A DNA stretch of 64,000 bases from Stutzerimonas zhaodongensis (GCF_003696365.1 NZ_RFFM01000002.1:124001-188000), one strand, 5' to 3'. Positions 1-9,205 are shown, counted from the stretch's first letter. Program-made: numbers and translations. Notes: generated by a model not told the origin, from the sequence alone.

Positions 1-224
1 GACAGCCTGCCCTGCCCCTGCACCGCCTGAAGCGGTTCAACTGCAAAGGAGAAAGCCTGCCGAACCTCGTGCTGCCAGGCTACGATGGCCGGGAGGCCGT
101 TATGGGTTTTGTTCTCATCGAACACTGTGGCGTCCGTGCAGAAGCAGTTGGCAAGCTGCGACAGGTCACCACCGTTGCTGATGTCAAAATACGTCTCGAC
201 GACGTCCGGAAGCTGAAGGCTCAT
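1..224 (-). CDS. SnoaL-like / NTF2-like protein, C-terminus cut by window edge
   Basis: The ATG at 224 follows an AGGAG ribosome binding site, and the frame stays open to base 1, giving 74 codons of the N-terminal part. The protein begins MSLQLPDVVETYFDIS and continues with a stretch on how much of a substance is left over in a small alpha+beta fold: a helix, then CFCTDATVFDENKTHNGL, then a helix containing IVAWQHEV. This pattern is typical of the nuclear transport factor 2-like / SnoaL superfamily, small cone-shaped enzymes or binding proteins. The family call rests on the N-terminus only, and no substrate can be named. An inverted repeat about 60-90 bases upstream may be its operator. Confidence 0.6.
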   Translation of the reverse strand, partial: MSLQLPDVVETYFDISNGGDLSQLANCFCTDATVFDENKTHNGLPAIVAWQHEVRQAFSFAVEPLQAVQGQGRL

Positions 225-284
225 ATGCAACTCTCCTAGAGGGGTTTAAGAGCGATCTTGCGATTACGGTGACAATCAGCTCAA

Positions 285-313
285 TAGGGACAAAGGTTCA
301 TTACCAGTCCCTA
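285..313. promoter_or_regulatory. Inverted repeat upstream of the SnoaL-like gene
   Basis: TAGGGAC at 285-291 and GTCCCTA at 307-313 form a 7-bp inverted repeat with a 15-base spacer. A second overlapping pair, GACAAAG (289-295) and CTTTGTC (329-335), lies in the same place. The location 60-110 bases upstream of the minus-strand start at 224 suits a regulator-binding site. The remainder of the gene-free stretch 225-630 shows nothing else that I can support. Confidence 0.35.
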
Positions 314-630
314 AAATCAGGACAATCTCTTTGTCGGATGAATGCCAATGGCTTATCAAGCCTTCGTCGCCTGCGGGCAACCTGACCTGTTAAGGGGCGG
401 GCTGAGTTGAGAAAGACGGGCCCAACGGTGCCGCCGAGGGCTTTACGGCGCTAAATTCCACAAGCGAGGTTGGATGTTCAGGACAGATCGCCCCGGCAGA
501 TCCCTGGCTACGATTGATGACCAAGGACCTGTCGCTCAAGCCCGTGAATCACTGGCGCGCTCAGTATGCATAGCGGTTTGCCCCTGGCCCGTCAGAGCCA
601 CAGGATCGCCCTTATGTCGGGGCGCCAAGA

Positions 631-951
631 TCAAGAGATCAAGCCCAGCGTCCACCCCTTCAGGGCTGCGGCCGCTCGGGTAGAACAATCCAGTTTCCGA
701 AAGATGTTTTCTACGTGGGTGCGAACGGTGCTCGGGCTGATTTCCAGCAGCCGTGCCACCTGTTTGTTGCTAGCGCCACGGCTGATTTCCAAAAGCACGC
801 GGCATTCGCGAGCGCTCAGTAGACCCACCGAATGATCGAACTGGCGCTGGTCGACAGCCGTTGGGTCAACCGCCCCATCAGCAGGGGCCCGGCCTGAGCC
901 GCGGCTGACTTCAGTGCGTATCCCATTGGCTTCGAATCGCTGATGGCTCAT
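631..951 (-). CDS. Stand-alone LuxR-type HTH protein, truncated paralogue of the HD/LuxR regulator
   Basis: This is a 106-residue protein if it starts at the ATG at 951; an in-frame ATG at 1035 would add 28 residues with no recognisable domain. The last 62 residues are a GerE/LuxR DNA-binding domain ([20 protein letters not shown], then the recognition region [10 protein letters not shown]). They match the C-terminus of the regulator at 2027-3466 almost residue for residue, including the unusual ending TLGLI plus one residue. No sensor or receiver domain is present. It may be a small functional DNA-binding protein competing for the same sites, or the remnant of a duplicated regulator that lost its HD part. 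The LysR gene begins divergently 105 bases upstream. Confidence 0.6.
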   Translation of the reverse strand: MSHQRFEANGIRTEVSRGSGRAPADGAVDPTAVDQRQFDHSVGLLSARECRVLLEISRGASNKQVARLLEISPSTVRTHVENIFRKLDCSTRAAAALKGWTLGLIS

Positions 952-1055
952 TTGTTTTCGTCCTATGTTGGGTTCGCGACGATCTTGCTGCCCACCCAAC
1001 AATTTGCTCAACTGGGACGGACCTAGATGAGTCATCCCAAAATCCAGGACAAATC

Positions 1056-1973
1056 ATGTCAGACATTCGTCTTGGGCTCGGTGAGCTAGAGGCTGTTATC
1101 GCAGTGGCACGCAGGGCTTCGTTTCGACAGGCAGCCATCGATCTCGATGTCTCGACGACCGCGTTGAGCAACACCATCGCCAAAGTGGAAGCGAGCCTCG
1201 AGACGCGGCTTTTCAATCGAACCACACGCAGCGTGGCTGTCACCGAGGCGGGCCGGATCTTTCTGGAACAGGTGGGGCCGGCCCTGCAGGATGTACGGGG
1301 CGCTCTGGATGCGGTGCGATCGCATAACGCGGGCGCCTCGGGCACGCTGCGCATCAACGCTTTCGCCACTGCCGCACGGGCAACGCTGCTACCACTGCTG
1401 GTGGAGTTTCTGAAGCTTCATCCGAAGGTGCATGTAGACCTCGTCACCGAAGGCCGCCTGGTAGACATCGTCGCTGACGGTTTCGATTTCGGGGTACGTT
1501 CCGCAAGCCTCGTACCGAGCGACATGATCGTGATTTCGCTCAGCCAGCCCCGGCGCTACGCGGTTGTCGGTACGCCTGCTTATTTCGCCCGACATGGACG
1601 GCCTCGCACCCCACCCGACCTTCTCAACCATGCCTGTATCCGCATAAGGCTCCCTAATGGCGCCCTCTTTCCCTGGCATTTCGAACGAGATGATGAAGTT
1701 ATAAAGCTTGATGTGGCCGGGCCGCTGACCCTCGATGAGGCCAGTGTGTCCAAGGCGGTCGTGCAACAAGGCTTGGGGCTCGGCTTTTTCATGGAGCAGG
1801 ACGTTCAAGCGGAAATCGATTCCGGAGAGTTCGAGCGAGTGCTCGAAGACTGGACGCCGCCCCGAGATAACCTCTGCCTGTACTACCCGAACCGACGCAA
1901 CCCCTCCGCCGCGTTCAAGGCATTCATAGCCCTGGTTCGCGCCAGCCAGAACGGCAAAGACGGACTCGCCTAA
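1056..1973 (+). CDS. LysR-family transcriptional regulator
   Basis: This 305-residue protein has an N-terminal winged HTH (residues about 8-66, with [23 protein letters not shown]) followed by a LysR substrate-binding domain, the usual length for the family. The sequence [20 protein letters not shown] and the ending match LysR members of the DsdC/CrgA-like group that control short-chain oxidoreductases or hydrolases. The start is the ATG after AGGACAAATC. It is divergent from the lone HTH gene and convergent with the HD/LuxR gene. No effector can be assigned from sequence. Confidence 0.85.
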   Translation: MSDIRLGLGELEAVIAVARRASFRQAAIDLDVSTTALSNTIAKVEASLETRLFNRTTRSVAVTEAGRIFLEQVGPALQDVRGALDAVRSHNAGASGTLRINAFATAARATLLPLLVEFLKLHPKVHVDLVTEGRLVDIVADGFDFGVRSASLVPSDMIVISLSQPRRYAVVGTPAYFARHGRPRTPPDLLNHACIRIRLPNGALFPWHFERDDEVIKLDVAGPLTLDEASVSKAVVQQGLGLGFFMEQDVQAEIDSGEFERVLEDWTPPRDNLCLYYPNRRNPSAAFKAFIALVRASQNGKDGLA

Positions 1974-2026
1974 TCCCAATCGCCCGTCCCAGCACGCCGT
2001 AGAGCGATCCATCTGCCACCGCCGTA

Positions 2027-3466
2027 TCAGGCGATCAGCCCCAGCGTCAGCGCCTTCAAGGTGGCAGCGGCGCGGGTCGAGCATTCCAGTTTGCGAAAGA
2101 TGCTCTCAACGTGCGTGCGGACCGTGCTTGGGCTGATGTCCAGCAGCCGCGCCACCTGCTTGTTGCTTGCGCCACGGCTGATCTCCAGCAGAATGCGGCA
2201 CTCTCTCGCAGTGAGTATTGAAGGTTTCGGCTGATGAACCAGACGCTCGCCCCGTGCGGCTGCAATCACTGCTTCGCAGACATCGTTGTCGAACAGTCCG
2301 TTGCCGACGTCCTCTTTGAGCAGCCTGGCTGCCTCTGACTCGTCATAGGCGGACCGCCACGGCCTGGACCCTCTTAGCGCGACCCAGGCCACGGAAGTGG
2401 CGAACAGCCGATGCTCGGCACACAGCGCATCACCCATCACGCCTCGAAAATAGCCGCTGCCGTTGAGCCGTTCGTAAGCATGGGCTGCGATCGCTCCGGG
2501 CACGGCCAGTTCGCCGATAGGCCGCAGTGCCTGTTGCGTCCAGTACGGCACGAGGTGTACCCGCTCCGCGGCGCCGTAAGGCAACGCACCCGCGGTGTTC
2601 CATAGGTGATTGGAAACAGCCGCCCGGCCGAGGCCGTAAATGAGCGCTGCTTTTCCGATCGCGGTCAGCGTTGGCTCACTCAGGCCCGACAAGCGTGCCG
2701 CCTCTACGGCAACATGCGCCACCTGCCGGGAATGCCCCGCCAGCCAGGGAAGCTTCAGATCAATCACGTCCCCAACCAACGTCAGCGAAACGGAGCGCTC
2801 TGTCTCTGCATGAGGCGGTGGTTGCAAGAGCATTTCGAGATTCGCCAGCCATTCCTTGGCGTTTTCCACGAGCAATGACACGAGCGAGGTCGGATAGCGT
2901 CGATCCGACTGGTCGTGAATCCAGCGCAGCGCCGCGTCCAGGCCATGCGCCCGGCTGAGAATGTCCAGATCACCGGCAAGCACCACCTGATAGGCCACTT
3001 CCGGGATGTGCTCATGTGTCACGCCCAGCGGCCGACCAGTCCCGTCGTAGGTTTCGAATACGCGGCACAGACCCGCCTCTACAGCCTCACCAAGTTCGAG
3101 GGTCTTGGCGATCTCGCCAGACACCTCGCAGTGCACGACGGCAAGTGGAGTTGCCTGATGCACCGCGTTCATTTCTTCCTTGCCCAGGGTCAGGTCGAGC
3201 ATCGCACGGCGGCCCTCGACGTCGTCGCCGAGCAGATCCGCGAACCCTTCGGCGTTGGCAGTGCAGCCGGACCAGCGCAACAAGGCGACCTGCTCCGCCA
3301 CCTGCAGGTGCTCGCCATCGCCGTGCGCGGCTTGCGCCAGCATGCGTGCCAGGCTTGCAACGCGCCGGGAATGCCCGAGCGGTTGCCCCATGCTGAGGTC
3401 ACCGACCTGGGCAATTGCCGTCAGTGCTCCGCTCAGAGAGATGTCCAGCTGCAGTGCGCTATCCAT
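2027..3466 (-). CDS. HD-GYP-like protein with C-terminal LuxR HTH
   Basis: The start chosen is the ATG at 3466 preceded by GGAG, giving 479 residues; a longer frame to 3565 lacks a good ribosome binding site. The protein has two HD-like modules, each with a GHSRxVA motif (residues about 31 and 268), and then a LuxR HTH in the last 65 residues. In the second module the canonical HD is replaced by YGLGR and the HHE-GYP region reads AHAYERLNGSGYFRG, so metal ligands appear partly lost and cyclic-di-GMP hydrolysis is doubtful. It may instead sense a ligand through the degenerate HD fold. It is divergent from the hydrolase/oxidoreductase run at 3556-7421, its most likely target (inference). Confidence 0.75.
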   Translation of the reverse strand: MDSALQLDISLSGALTAIAQVGDLSMGQPLGHSRRVASLARMLAQAAHGDGEHLQVAEQVALLRWSGCTANAEGFADLLGDDVEGRRAMLDLTLGKEEMNAVHQATPLAVVHCEVSGEIAKTLELGEAVEAGLCRVFETYDGTGRPLGVTHEHIPEVAYQVVLAGDLDILSRAHGLDAALRWIHDQSDRRYPTSLVSLLVENAKEWLANLEMLLQPPPHAETERSVSLTLVGDVIDLKLPWLAGHSRQVAHVAVEAARLSGLSEPTLTAIGKAALIYGLGRAAVSNHLWNTAGALPYGAAERVHLVPYWTQQALRPIGELAVPGAIAAHAYERLNGSGYFRGVMGDALCAEHRLFATSVAWVALRGSRPWRSAYDESEAARLLKEDVGNGLFDNDVCEAVIAAARGERLVHQPKPSILTARECRILLEISRGASNKQVARLLDISPSTVRTHVESIFRKLECSTRAAATLKALTLGLIA

Positions 3467-3555
3467 GAAAAGATGCTCCGGGGTCGGATAAATGACCGAT
3501 GCCCGCGGCGCAGGCCAGTCAGCAGAATTTGAGCTCCCACATAGGAGTTCATCCA

Positions 3556-4329
3556 ATGAAAACACTCAAATCGAAAGTCGCCACAGCTGCATTTGCCCTT
3601 GCAAGCACGTTCGCCGCGACCGGCAGCCAGGCGCAAGGTACAACGCCTTCGGTGGTGATCGTACACGGCGCATTCGCCGACGGCTCCGACTGGGCCAAGG
3701 TGGTGCCGCGGCTCCAGGCCGAAGGTGTTGCCGTGACGGTCGTGCAGAACCCACTGACCTCACTGGCCGATGATGTCGCAGCGACACGCCGCGCGTTGAA
3801 CAACCAGCCCGGCAAGGTGGTTCTGGTCGGCCATTCCTGGGGCGGCACGGTGATTACCGAAGCCGGCAATGACGAGAAGGTCAGCGCGCTGGTGTATGTC
3901 GCCGCATTCGCACCGGAGGCCGGGCAAACCAGCGGCGAACAAGGCAAAGGGGCGCCCACGCCTCCTGGCATCAGCCAGATCAAGGCAGATGCCAACGGCT
4001 TCCTGTATCTGACGCCCGAAGGCATGGCCAAGGACTTCGCCCAGGATCTCCCGGCGGCGCAGACCGCTGTGATGACCGCGACCCAAGGCCCTATCCAGGC
4101 ATCCGCCTTCGAGGACAAGACGACCGTCGCTGCCTGGAAGACCAAACCGTCCTGGTATTTGCTCGCCACCGAGGACCGGATGATCCACCCGGACGTCCAG
4201 CGCTCGGCCGCCAAGCGTATCGGCGCGACCCTGGCCGAGCTGCCCACCAGCCATGTTCCCCAGCAGTCGCAGCCAGATGCGGTAGCTGAGGTGATTCTCG
4301 AGGCGGTGCGCAGCGTAGGCGCGCAGTGA
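3556..4329 (+). CDS. Secreted alpha/beta hydrolase
   Basis: The ATG at 3556 follows TAGGAG. A signal peptide of about 26 residues ends near GSQAQG, so the enzyme is probably periplasmic. The 257-residue protein shows the oxyanion region VIVHGAFADGS, the nucleophile elbow GHSWGG, a candidate acid in ATEDRMIHPD and the histidine in TSHVPQQS, all in alpha/beta-hydrolase order. It resembles the large family of Pseudomonas hydrolases related to salicylate esterase and hydroxynitrile lyase. The substrate is unknown. It is the first gene of a run with a GMC oxidoreductase and an FAD monooxygenase. Confidence 0.8.
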   Translation: MKTLKSKVATAAFALASTFAATGSQAQGTTPSVVIVHGAFADGSDWAKVVPRLQAEGVAVTVVQNPLTSLADDVAATRRALNNQPGKVVLVGHSWGGTVITEAGNDEKVSALVYVAAFAPEAGQTSGEQGKGAPTPPGISQIKADANGFLYLTPEGMAKDFAQDLPAAQTAVMTATQGPIQASAFEDKTTVAAWKTKPSWYLLATEDRMIHPDVQRSAAKRIGATLAELPTSHVPQQSQPDAVAEVILEAVRSVGAQ

Positions 4330-4370
4330 TCACTGACGCGACTGATAACCCCTTGAACTGGAGCGGACGC

Positions 4371-5948
4371 ATGGATCATCTGCGTGATCGAAACTATGAC
4401 TACATCGTGTGCGGTGCGGGCACGGCGGGCTGCGTGGTCGCGGCCCGTCTCGCCGACCACGGCAACGCGCGGGTGTTGTTGCTTGAAGCCGGCGACGGGT
4501 ACACCGGCCGCGAGGTGGTCGAGCCGGCGCAATGGCCGCTGAACCTCGGCTCCGAGCGCGACTGGGCGTTCGAGGGGCAACCCAATCCGCATCTCAACGG
4601 CCGTCGCCTTTCGCTCAGCATGGGCAAGGGCCTTGGCGGCGGGTCCAGCATCAATGTGATGGTCTGGGCGCGCGGGCATCGGTCGGACTGGGATCATTTC
4701 GCGGCCGAGTCCGGCGACCCTGCGTGGGGCTACGACTCGGCCCTCAACTACTACCGCAGGATTGAGAACTGGCAAGGAAGCCCGGATGCGGGGCGGCGCG
4801 GATCAGGCGGCCCCGTGCATGTCGAGCAGCCGGCCTCGCCGCAGCCTCTCGCCTGGGCAACGCTGGAGGCGGCCAGCCGTCTGGGCATACCCCGGTACGA
4901 CAGCGCCAATGGCGAGATGATGGAGGGACCCGGCGGGGTCGCGCTCACCGATCTGCGCATCAAGGATGGCAAGCGCGAATCCGTGTATGACTCCTACATC
5001 CGACCGCGGCTGCATTACCCCAATCTGACGGTCCTGACCGGCGCATTGGTGGCTCGCGTGTTGCTGAGCGGCACACGGGCAATCGGCGTTGAAGTGGTGA
5101 TCGATGGCGAACGGCACAGCTTCTGTGCCGACGCCGAAGTCATCCTGTCCATGGGCGCGATAAACACGCCGAAGGTGCTCATGCAATCGGGCATCGGCCC
5201 GGAAGATGAGCTGCGCACTCACGGTATTTTCCCGATCCATCACCTTCCCGGGGTGGGTCAGAACCTCCAGGACCATATCGCCTTTGGCTGTACCTGGGAG
5301 TACATGCAACCTCAGCAAGTCGGCGCCGGCGGATGTGAAACCAAGCTGTACTGGAAAAGCGACAGTCGCCTGGACGCCCCAGACCTGCTGCACTGCCAGC
5401 TTGAGTTCGCGGTGCCCTCTCCCGCAGAAGTCGACATCCAGCCGCCGCAACATGGCTGGACGATGTTTGCAGGCCTCGCCAGACCCGCCAGCCGAGGGCA
5501 AGTACGCCTGTCGGGTGCCGGTCCGCTGGACGCCCCGCTCATCGAGCCGAACTCGCTGAGTGCCCCCGAGGATATGGCCGCGGCGTTCGCATCGGTCGAC
5601 CTGTGCCGAGCGCTCGGCAACAGCGAAGCCTTCAAAGGGCTGATCAAGCGCGAGGTCGCACCCGGGCCGAAAGAACACCGCGCGATGCAGCAGTTCATTC
5701 GCAATTCGGCCGTAACCTACTGGCACCAGTCCTGCACCGCGAAAATGGGCCGGGATGAGATGTCGGTGGTGGACCATCAGCTGCGCGTGTATGGCATCGA
5801 GCAGCTTCGGATCGCCGATGCCTCGATCATGCCGCGCATCACCCTCGGCAATACCATGGCGCCGTGCGTGGTCATCGGCGAACGCGCGGCGGACCTTATC
5901 CTCGCGGCGCAGGGTGTTACTGCTACAGCCACAGCACCGAACGAGTAA
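4371..5948 (+). CDS. GMC-family FAD oxidoreductase (choline dehydrogenase-like)
   Basis: This 525-residue flavoenzyme starts at the ATG at 4371 after GGAG, 41 bases after the hydrolase stop. The N-terminal FAD-binding motif is DYIVCGAGTAGCVVAARLAD, followed by the GMC signature around MGKGLGGGSSINVMVWARGH and a C-terminal segment TYWHQSCTAKMG with the catalytic histidine, then DASIMPRITLGNTMAP. GMC enzymes oxidise alcohols to aldehydes with FAD. The lack of a signal peptide and its place in an operon with a hydrolase suggest oxidation of an alcohol released from an ester, which is inference. Confidence 0.88.
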   Translation: MDHLRDRNYDYIVCGAGTAGCVVAARLADHGNARVLLLEAGDGYTGREVVEPAQWPLNLGSERDWAFEGQPNPHLNGRRLSLSMGKGLGGGSSINVMVWARGHRSDWDHFAAESGDPAWGYDSALNYYRRIENWQGSPDAGRRGSGGPVHVEQPASPQPLAWATLEAASRLGIPRYDSANGEMMEGPGGVALTDLRIKDGKRESVYDSYIRPRLHYPNLTVLTGALVARVLLSGTRAIGVEVVIDGERHSFCADAEVILSMGAINTPKVLMQSGIGPEDELRTHGIFPIHHLPGVGQNLQDHIAFGCTWEYMQPQQVGAGGCETKLYWKSDSRLDAPDLLHCQLEFAVPSPAEVDIQPPQHGWTMFAGLARPASRGQVRLSGAGPLDAPLIEPNSLSAPEDMAAAFASVDLCRALGNSEAFKGLIKREVAPGPKEHRAMQQFIRNSAVTYWHQSCTAKMGRDEMSVVDHQLRVYGIEQLRIADASIMPRITLGNTMAPCVVIGERAADLILAAQGVTATATAPNE

Positions 5949-5952
5949 CCCG

Positions 5953-7065
5953 ATGAGAATATTGATAGTGGGCGGCGGTATCGCCGGCCTCGCCATGGCC
6001 AGGGCGCTGGAGCTGCAAGGGTTCAGCCCCGATCTGATCGAACGCAGGGCCGGTGCGCCACAAGGCGGGACCGGGCTCTACCTGCCAGGCAATGCCGCAA
6101 GAGCCTTGCAGGCCTTGGGACTGCTGGACTCGATTGCGGCGGTCGCCATGCCGATCGCGACCCAGCGCATCCTTGATAGCGGAGGCAAACCCCTCAGCGT
6201 CACGCAGACCGCGGATGTCTGGTCGCGTTGCGGTCCGTGCCTGGCGCTGCCCCGTACAGTTCTGCACACCATACTGCTTGACTCGCTACGTGGAACAGAC
6301 GTGCGCTTCGACACCTCGATCACAGGTGTCGAGCAGCTTGGTACGAGATGTCTGGCGACTTTTTCCGACGGCACCACAAGCGAGTACGACCTCGTCATAG
6401 GCGCGGATGGCATCAACTCCTATATTCGGCAAAGCTTGTTCCCTGACGTCAGGCCCTCTTACACCGGCAATGTGTGCTGGCGCTTCATTACCAAAGACAT
6501 CGTCGGGGTCGAGGGTTGGACCGTAATGCTCGGAGACGGGATGAGTTTGCTGGCCATTCCGATAGGCGCCGGCCAGGTCTACGTCTATGCAGACATGGCG
6601 GTAAGCGAGCAGCAGGCTCAGCGATACCTGACCGACCTTCCACACAGCACCTTACTGGCCAACTTCTCGGCCCCCTTATCTCCACTCATCACCCAAGGGC
6701 CGACCGACGCTCAGGTTCACGTTTGCCGGATCGAGCAAGTGCTCATGGAGGAATGGGTAAAGGGAAACGTGGTACTGATTGGCGATGCGGCACACGCCTC
6801 CTCCCCAAGCATGGCAGAAGGAGCGGCGATGGCGATGGAAGATGCACTGGTACTGGCCGAAACGCTTGGCACAGCCTCGAAGATCAGCGATGCGCTCGCC
6901 GAATACACGCGCCGACGCAAACCACGCGTCGATTGGGTCCAGAAGCAATGCGCTACACGGGACAGGATGCGTGGGCTGCCCGGCTGGGCACGTGTCCCGC
7001 TGCTTAAATTCGCCGGCAACGCGTTGTACAAGCGAAGCTATCTACCCTTAACGGAACCGACATGA
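5953..7065 (+). CDS. FAD-dependent monooxygenase (PHBH-type)
   Basis: This is a 370-residue flavin monooxygenase. The start ATG at 5953 lies 4 bases after the previous stop. It carries GGGIAGLAMARALE (ADP-binding), the DG motif in YDLVIGADGINSYIR, and the GD motif in VVLIGDAAHASSPSMAEGAAMAMEDA, the three hallmarks of class A hydroxylases. Such enzymes use NAD(P)H and O2 to hydroxylate aromatic or related rings. It is unrelated in context to pobA in this window and its substrate is unknown. Its stop overlaps the next gene by an ATGA. Confidence 0.85.
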   Translation: MRILIVGGGIAGLAMARALELQGFSPDLIERRAGAPQGGTGLYLPGNAARALQALGLLDSIAAVAMPIATQRILDSGGKPLSVTQTADVWSRCGPCLALPRTVLHTILLDSLRGTDVRFDTSITGVEQLGTRCLATFSDGTTSEYDLVIGADGINSYIRQSLFPDVRPSYTGNVCWRFITKDIVGVEGWTVMLGDGMSLLAIPIGAGQVYVYADMAVSEQQAQRYLTDLPHSTLLANFSAPLSPLITQGPTDAQVHVCRIEQVLMEEWVKGNVVLIGDAAHASSPSMAEGAAMAMEDALVLAETLGTASKISDALAEYTRRRKPRVDWVQKQCATRDRMRGLPGWARVPLLKFAGNALYKRSYLPLTEPT

Positions 7066-7421
7066 CCCGCAGCTGGACGCTATCTCGACGTATTGCAGTT
7101 ACACTCCTCACCTTGTCGGCGCTATGTGCTGCACTGCTGCTAGGCGCTAACTACTGGGCGACGCCCACGGTCGTCGTTCGAAACCAATCGGGCGTCACCG
7201 TGCAGGTTGAAGCTCAATGGAGCGCCAATCGCAAACAGCTTCCTGCCATCGCGCCGGGCGCAAGGCGAACGTTCAAAGTAACCGGCGAGTCGTCGATAGT
7301 ATTTGCGGTGACTTACCCGGACGGACGACAGCTGACCAGTAGGCCGATGTATTTCACTGCCTTCACAACTGTCACCGCTGTCATCACTGACGGCCTGGTG
7401 GAGGTTGATGCGAAGTTCTGA
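7062..7421 (+). CDS. Membrane-anchored small protein of unknown function
   Basis: This 119-residue protein overlaps the monooxygenase gene by ATGA, so it is translationally coupled to it. One hydrophobic segment (residues about 11-31) is followed by a predicted extracytoplasmic beta-rich domain with VVVRNQSGVTVQVEAQW. I do not recognise a family. The single N-terminal membrane segment suggests an inner-membrane anchor or an uncleaved signal. A role linked to the upstream oxidation operon is possible only by context. Confidence 0.6.
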   Translation: MTRSWTLSRRIAVTLLTLSALCAALLLGANYWATPTVVVRNQSGVTVQVEAQWSANRKQLPAIAPGARRTFKVTGESSIVFAVTYPDGRQLTSRPMYFTAFTTVTAVITDGLVEVDAKF

Positions 7422-7613
7422 TGAAGCAGCTTCTGGCCCTGCCAGCGAAAATCTTGGATGGAAAGCGTACGGGAACAGTTGCCGCAGCTCATGAGAGGTT
7501 CGGTTGTCACCTCTATGGTCACGACGATGGGAATCGGCCCGCTGGGGGGCGTGGTGGTCCCGATAGCTGTTCGGGGCCTACTGCTGAAGCCCCGTAGCCT
7601 TCGGTCGATGCAC

Positions 7614-8927
7614 CTACGGCAACGACGCGTTGAACTGGATTCGCTGGCCCGGCACCAGGCGATCGCTTTCTATGCTGACCTGCAGCGCCGCCCGCGCATG
7701 CGGGCCAATACATGCCTCGGCGGTCCGTTCCGCGCCGGGCAGCAACCCCTTCAACGAAGTGCTCATGCGTTGGCCATCCGCTGCCGGCCAGGCGTCGTAA
7801 TAGATCGGCGCCACGCCTTCGTTGCGCACCGTCAGTCGCACGCAGTCGCCATTGCTGGAGAGCGCCGTGATTCGGAACCTGTAGCCGGTTGCCATCGATG
7901 CCTCGCGAATCCGCCAACGCGGCTGATAGCCGGGCTGATCGTTTCCGATCATGTAGCTGATGTGATATTGCGCCGCGAACGATTCGAAGCTCCTTCCCCA
8001 GGGACCGTTGGGCGCCAGCACATGCTTCTGGTCGTAATCGCTGTAGTAGTTGAATTCGCCGCCCGCCGGGCTGTGGCTATAACGCGTGCTGCCGAAGAAC
8101 AGCCACGAGGCGCGGTTGTATTCCTGATTGCTCTGCGAATGTGTCTCGTGCATGAAGGAATCGTCGAACAGGCCGAATTGCAGCTGCCGTAGGGCCGATA
8201 CCGCCGAGAACGGCGTATACGTGGCGCTAGCAGCATCTATCGACAGCGACCACGGCGTTTTTACGAATGTGTTGCCCAGGTGCGCGAGAAACTGCTGCTG
8301 GAAGGCTTTCGACGGAAACGTAGTGCCTAGCTTCAACGGACCGTCCCAGAGGTGGTACTCGGCATAGGAGCCGAAGCCGACCTGCACGAAGCCAAGACGT
8401 GAATCGCGGTCGTAACGCTGAGCAAAGCGGCTGTAGAACTCGAGGATGAACGCCTGTAGCGTGGCCGAACGCCAGTCCGGCACGAAGGTGCGCTGGCCTT
8501 CTATGTTGTGGTAACTCAGCGCGTGATCGGGCGCGCCTGCGACCTGGGCAGGAATTGAAACCTTGGTATGCCCAGGATAGGTATCGTGAAAGCGCAGAAT
8601 CATCTGGTGACCGCGCCCTGCCGAGGACGCCAGCGCTGCATCGACCCGTGACCAGTCATAGACGCCAGAATCGGTGACGACATCGCTGTACTTGAAGTAG
8701 GCGAACTCCAGCTGCACGTCTTCGCCGAGCGCGGCGAGGCCACTGGTGTTGTCGTTCCACAACACGATGCCGGTCATAGGTTGCACCCGGTCGATCGAAG
8801 CATGCAGCGGTACCGGAACATAGTCCGCGACACGCGGGCGTTTTGCCGCTTCGGCCTGCGATGCGCTCGCGACCGTTAGCAGCGCAGCGGTGATGAACCC
8901 GTGCAGCAGGGGACGGCATATCTGCAT
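7614..8927 (-). CDS. Secreted DUF4832-type protein
   Basis: The ATG at 8927 begins a 437-residue protein with a signal peptide (FITAALLTVASASQAEA). The mature part carries a TIM-barrel-like run (FAYFKYSDVVTDSGVYDWSR, then MILRFHDTYPG, then GFVQVGFGSYAEYHLWDG) typical of DUF4832 / beta-galactosidase-like secreted proteins, and an immunoglobulin-like C-terminus (CVRLTVRNEGVAPIYYDAWP). The family is associated with glycan binding or hydrolysis, but no catalytic acid pair can be assigned with certainty. It is monocistronic and convergent with the oxidation operon. Confidence 0.65.
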   Translation of the reverse strand: MQICRPLLHGFITAALLTVASASQAEAAKRPRVADYVPVPLHASIDRVQPMTGIVLWNDNTSGLAALGEDVQLEFAYFKYSDVVTDSGVYDWSRVDAALASSAGRGHQMILRFHDTYPGHTKVSIPAQVAGAPDHALSYHNIEGQRTFVPDWRSATLQAFILEFYSRFAQRYDRDSRLGFVQVGFGSYAEYHLWDGPLKLGTTFPSKAFQQQFLAHLGNTFVKTPWSLSIDAASATYTPFSAVSALRQLQFGLFDDSFMHETHSQSNQEYNRASWLFFGSTRYSHSPAGGEFNYYSDYDQKHVLAPNGPWGRSFESFAAQYHISYMIGNDQPGYQPRWRIREASMATGYRFRITALSSNGDCVRLTVRNEGVAPIYYDAWPAADGQRMSTSLKGLLPGAERTAEACIGPHARAALQVSIESDRLVPGQRIQFNASLP

Positions 8928-9025
8928 GACATATCTTCTGTAATTGATGCGGAGCCAAAGTCTAGTCACCAAGCGTCCATGACGGTAGAAGATTGAGGTG
9001 ACAGATTTATTTATTGGGATGGATG

Positions 9026-9101
9026 GCCGCTTTTGCCCTAAAGCAGCCATAACGACCGGCCGCTATCGGCCAGAAGCTGCCACTGGCTTCGCTGCTCTGA
9101 A
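9026..9101. repeat. Intergenic repeat-like sequence at the left edge of the AT-rich island
   Basis: The stretch holds GGCCGC followed by a GACC-GGCCGCTATCGGCC unit and AGCTGCCACTGGC. A related run (GACCGCTAATGGCCGATT, then CTTGCCAGTCGC) lies at 12149-12179, just beyond the other edge of the AT-rich island. Short GC-rich relics of this kind are common in Pseudomonas intergenic DNA; the family name is not known to me. Confidence 0.3.
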
Positions 9102-9152
9102 GCCCCCTACAGAACTCTCCTGCTATGCGGATCAGCACTCAATTTGCCAAGC

Positions 9153-9171
9153 TGTAATCCAATGGATTACA
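9153..9171. promoter_or_regulatory. Perfect palindromic operator of the XRE regulator
   Basis: TGTAATCC-AAT-GGATTACA is a perfect 8-bp inverted repeat with a 3-base centre, 35 bases before the ATG at 9206. XRE regulators of the HigA/NadS type commonly bind such sites over their own promoter. A possible -35 (TTGCCA, 9144-9149) lies next to it, so binding would block transcription of the four-gene operon. Autoregulation is inferred. Confidence 0.65.
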
Positions 9172-9205
9172 TTTCATCTATGTAAGCAGCTCTGGAAAGG
9201 GACAA

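Noticed and set aside
3549..4775. A 408-codon open frame on the minus strand, opposite the hydrolase and GMC genes
   Set aside because: It mirrors two genes with clear motifs on the plus strand and has no recognisable domain or ribosome binding site; GC-rich DNA produces such shadows.
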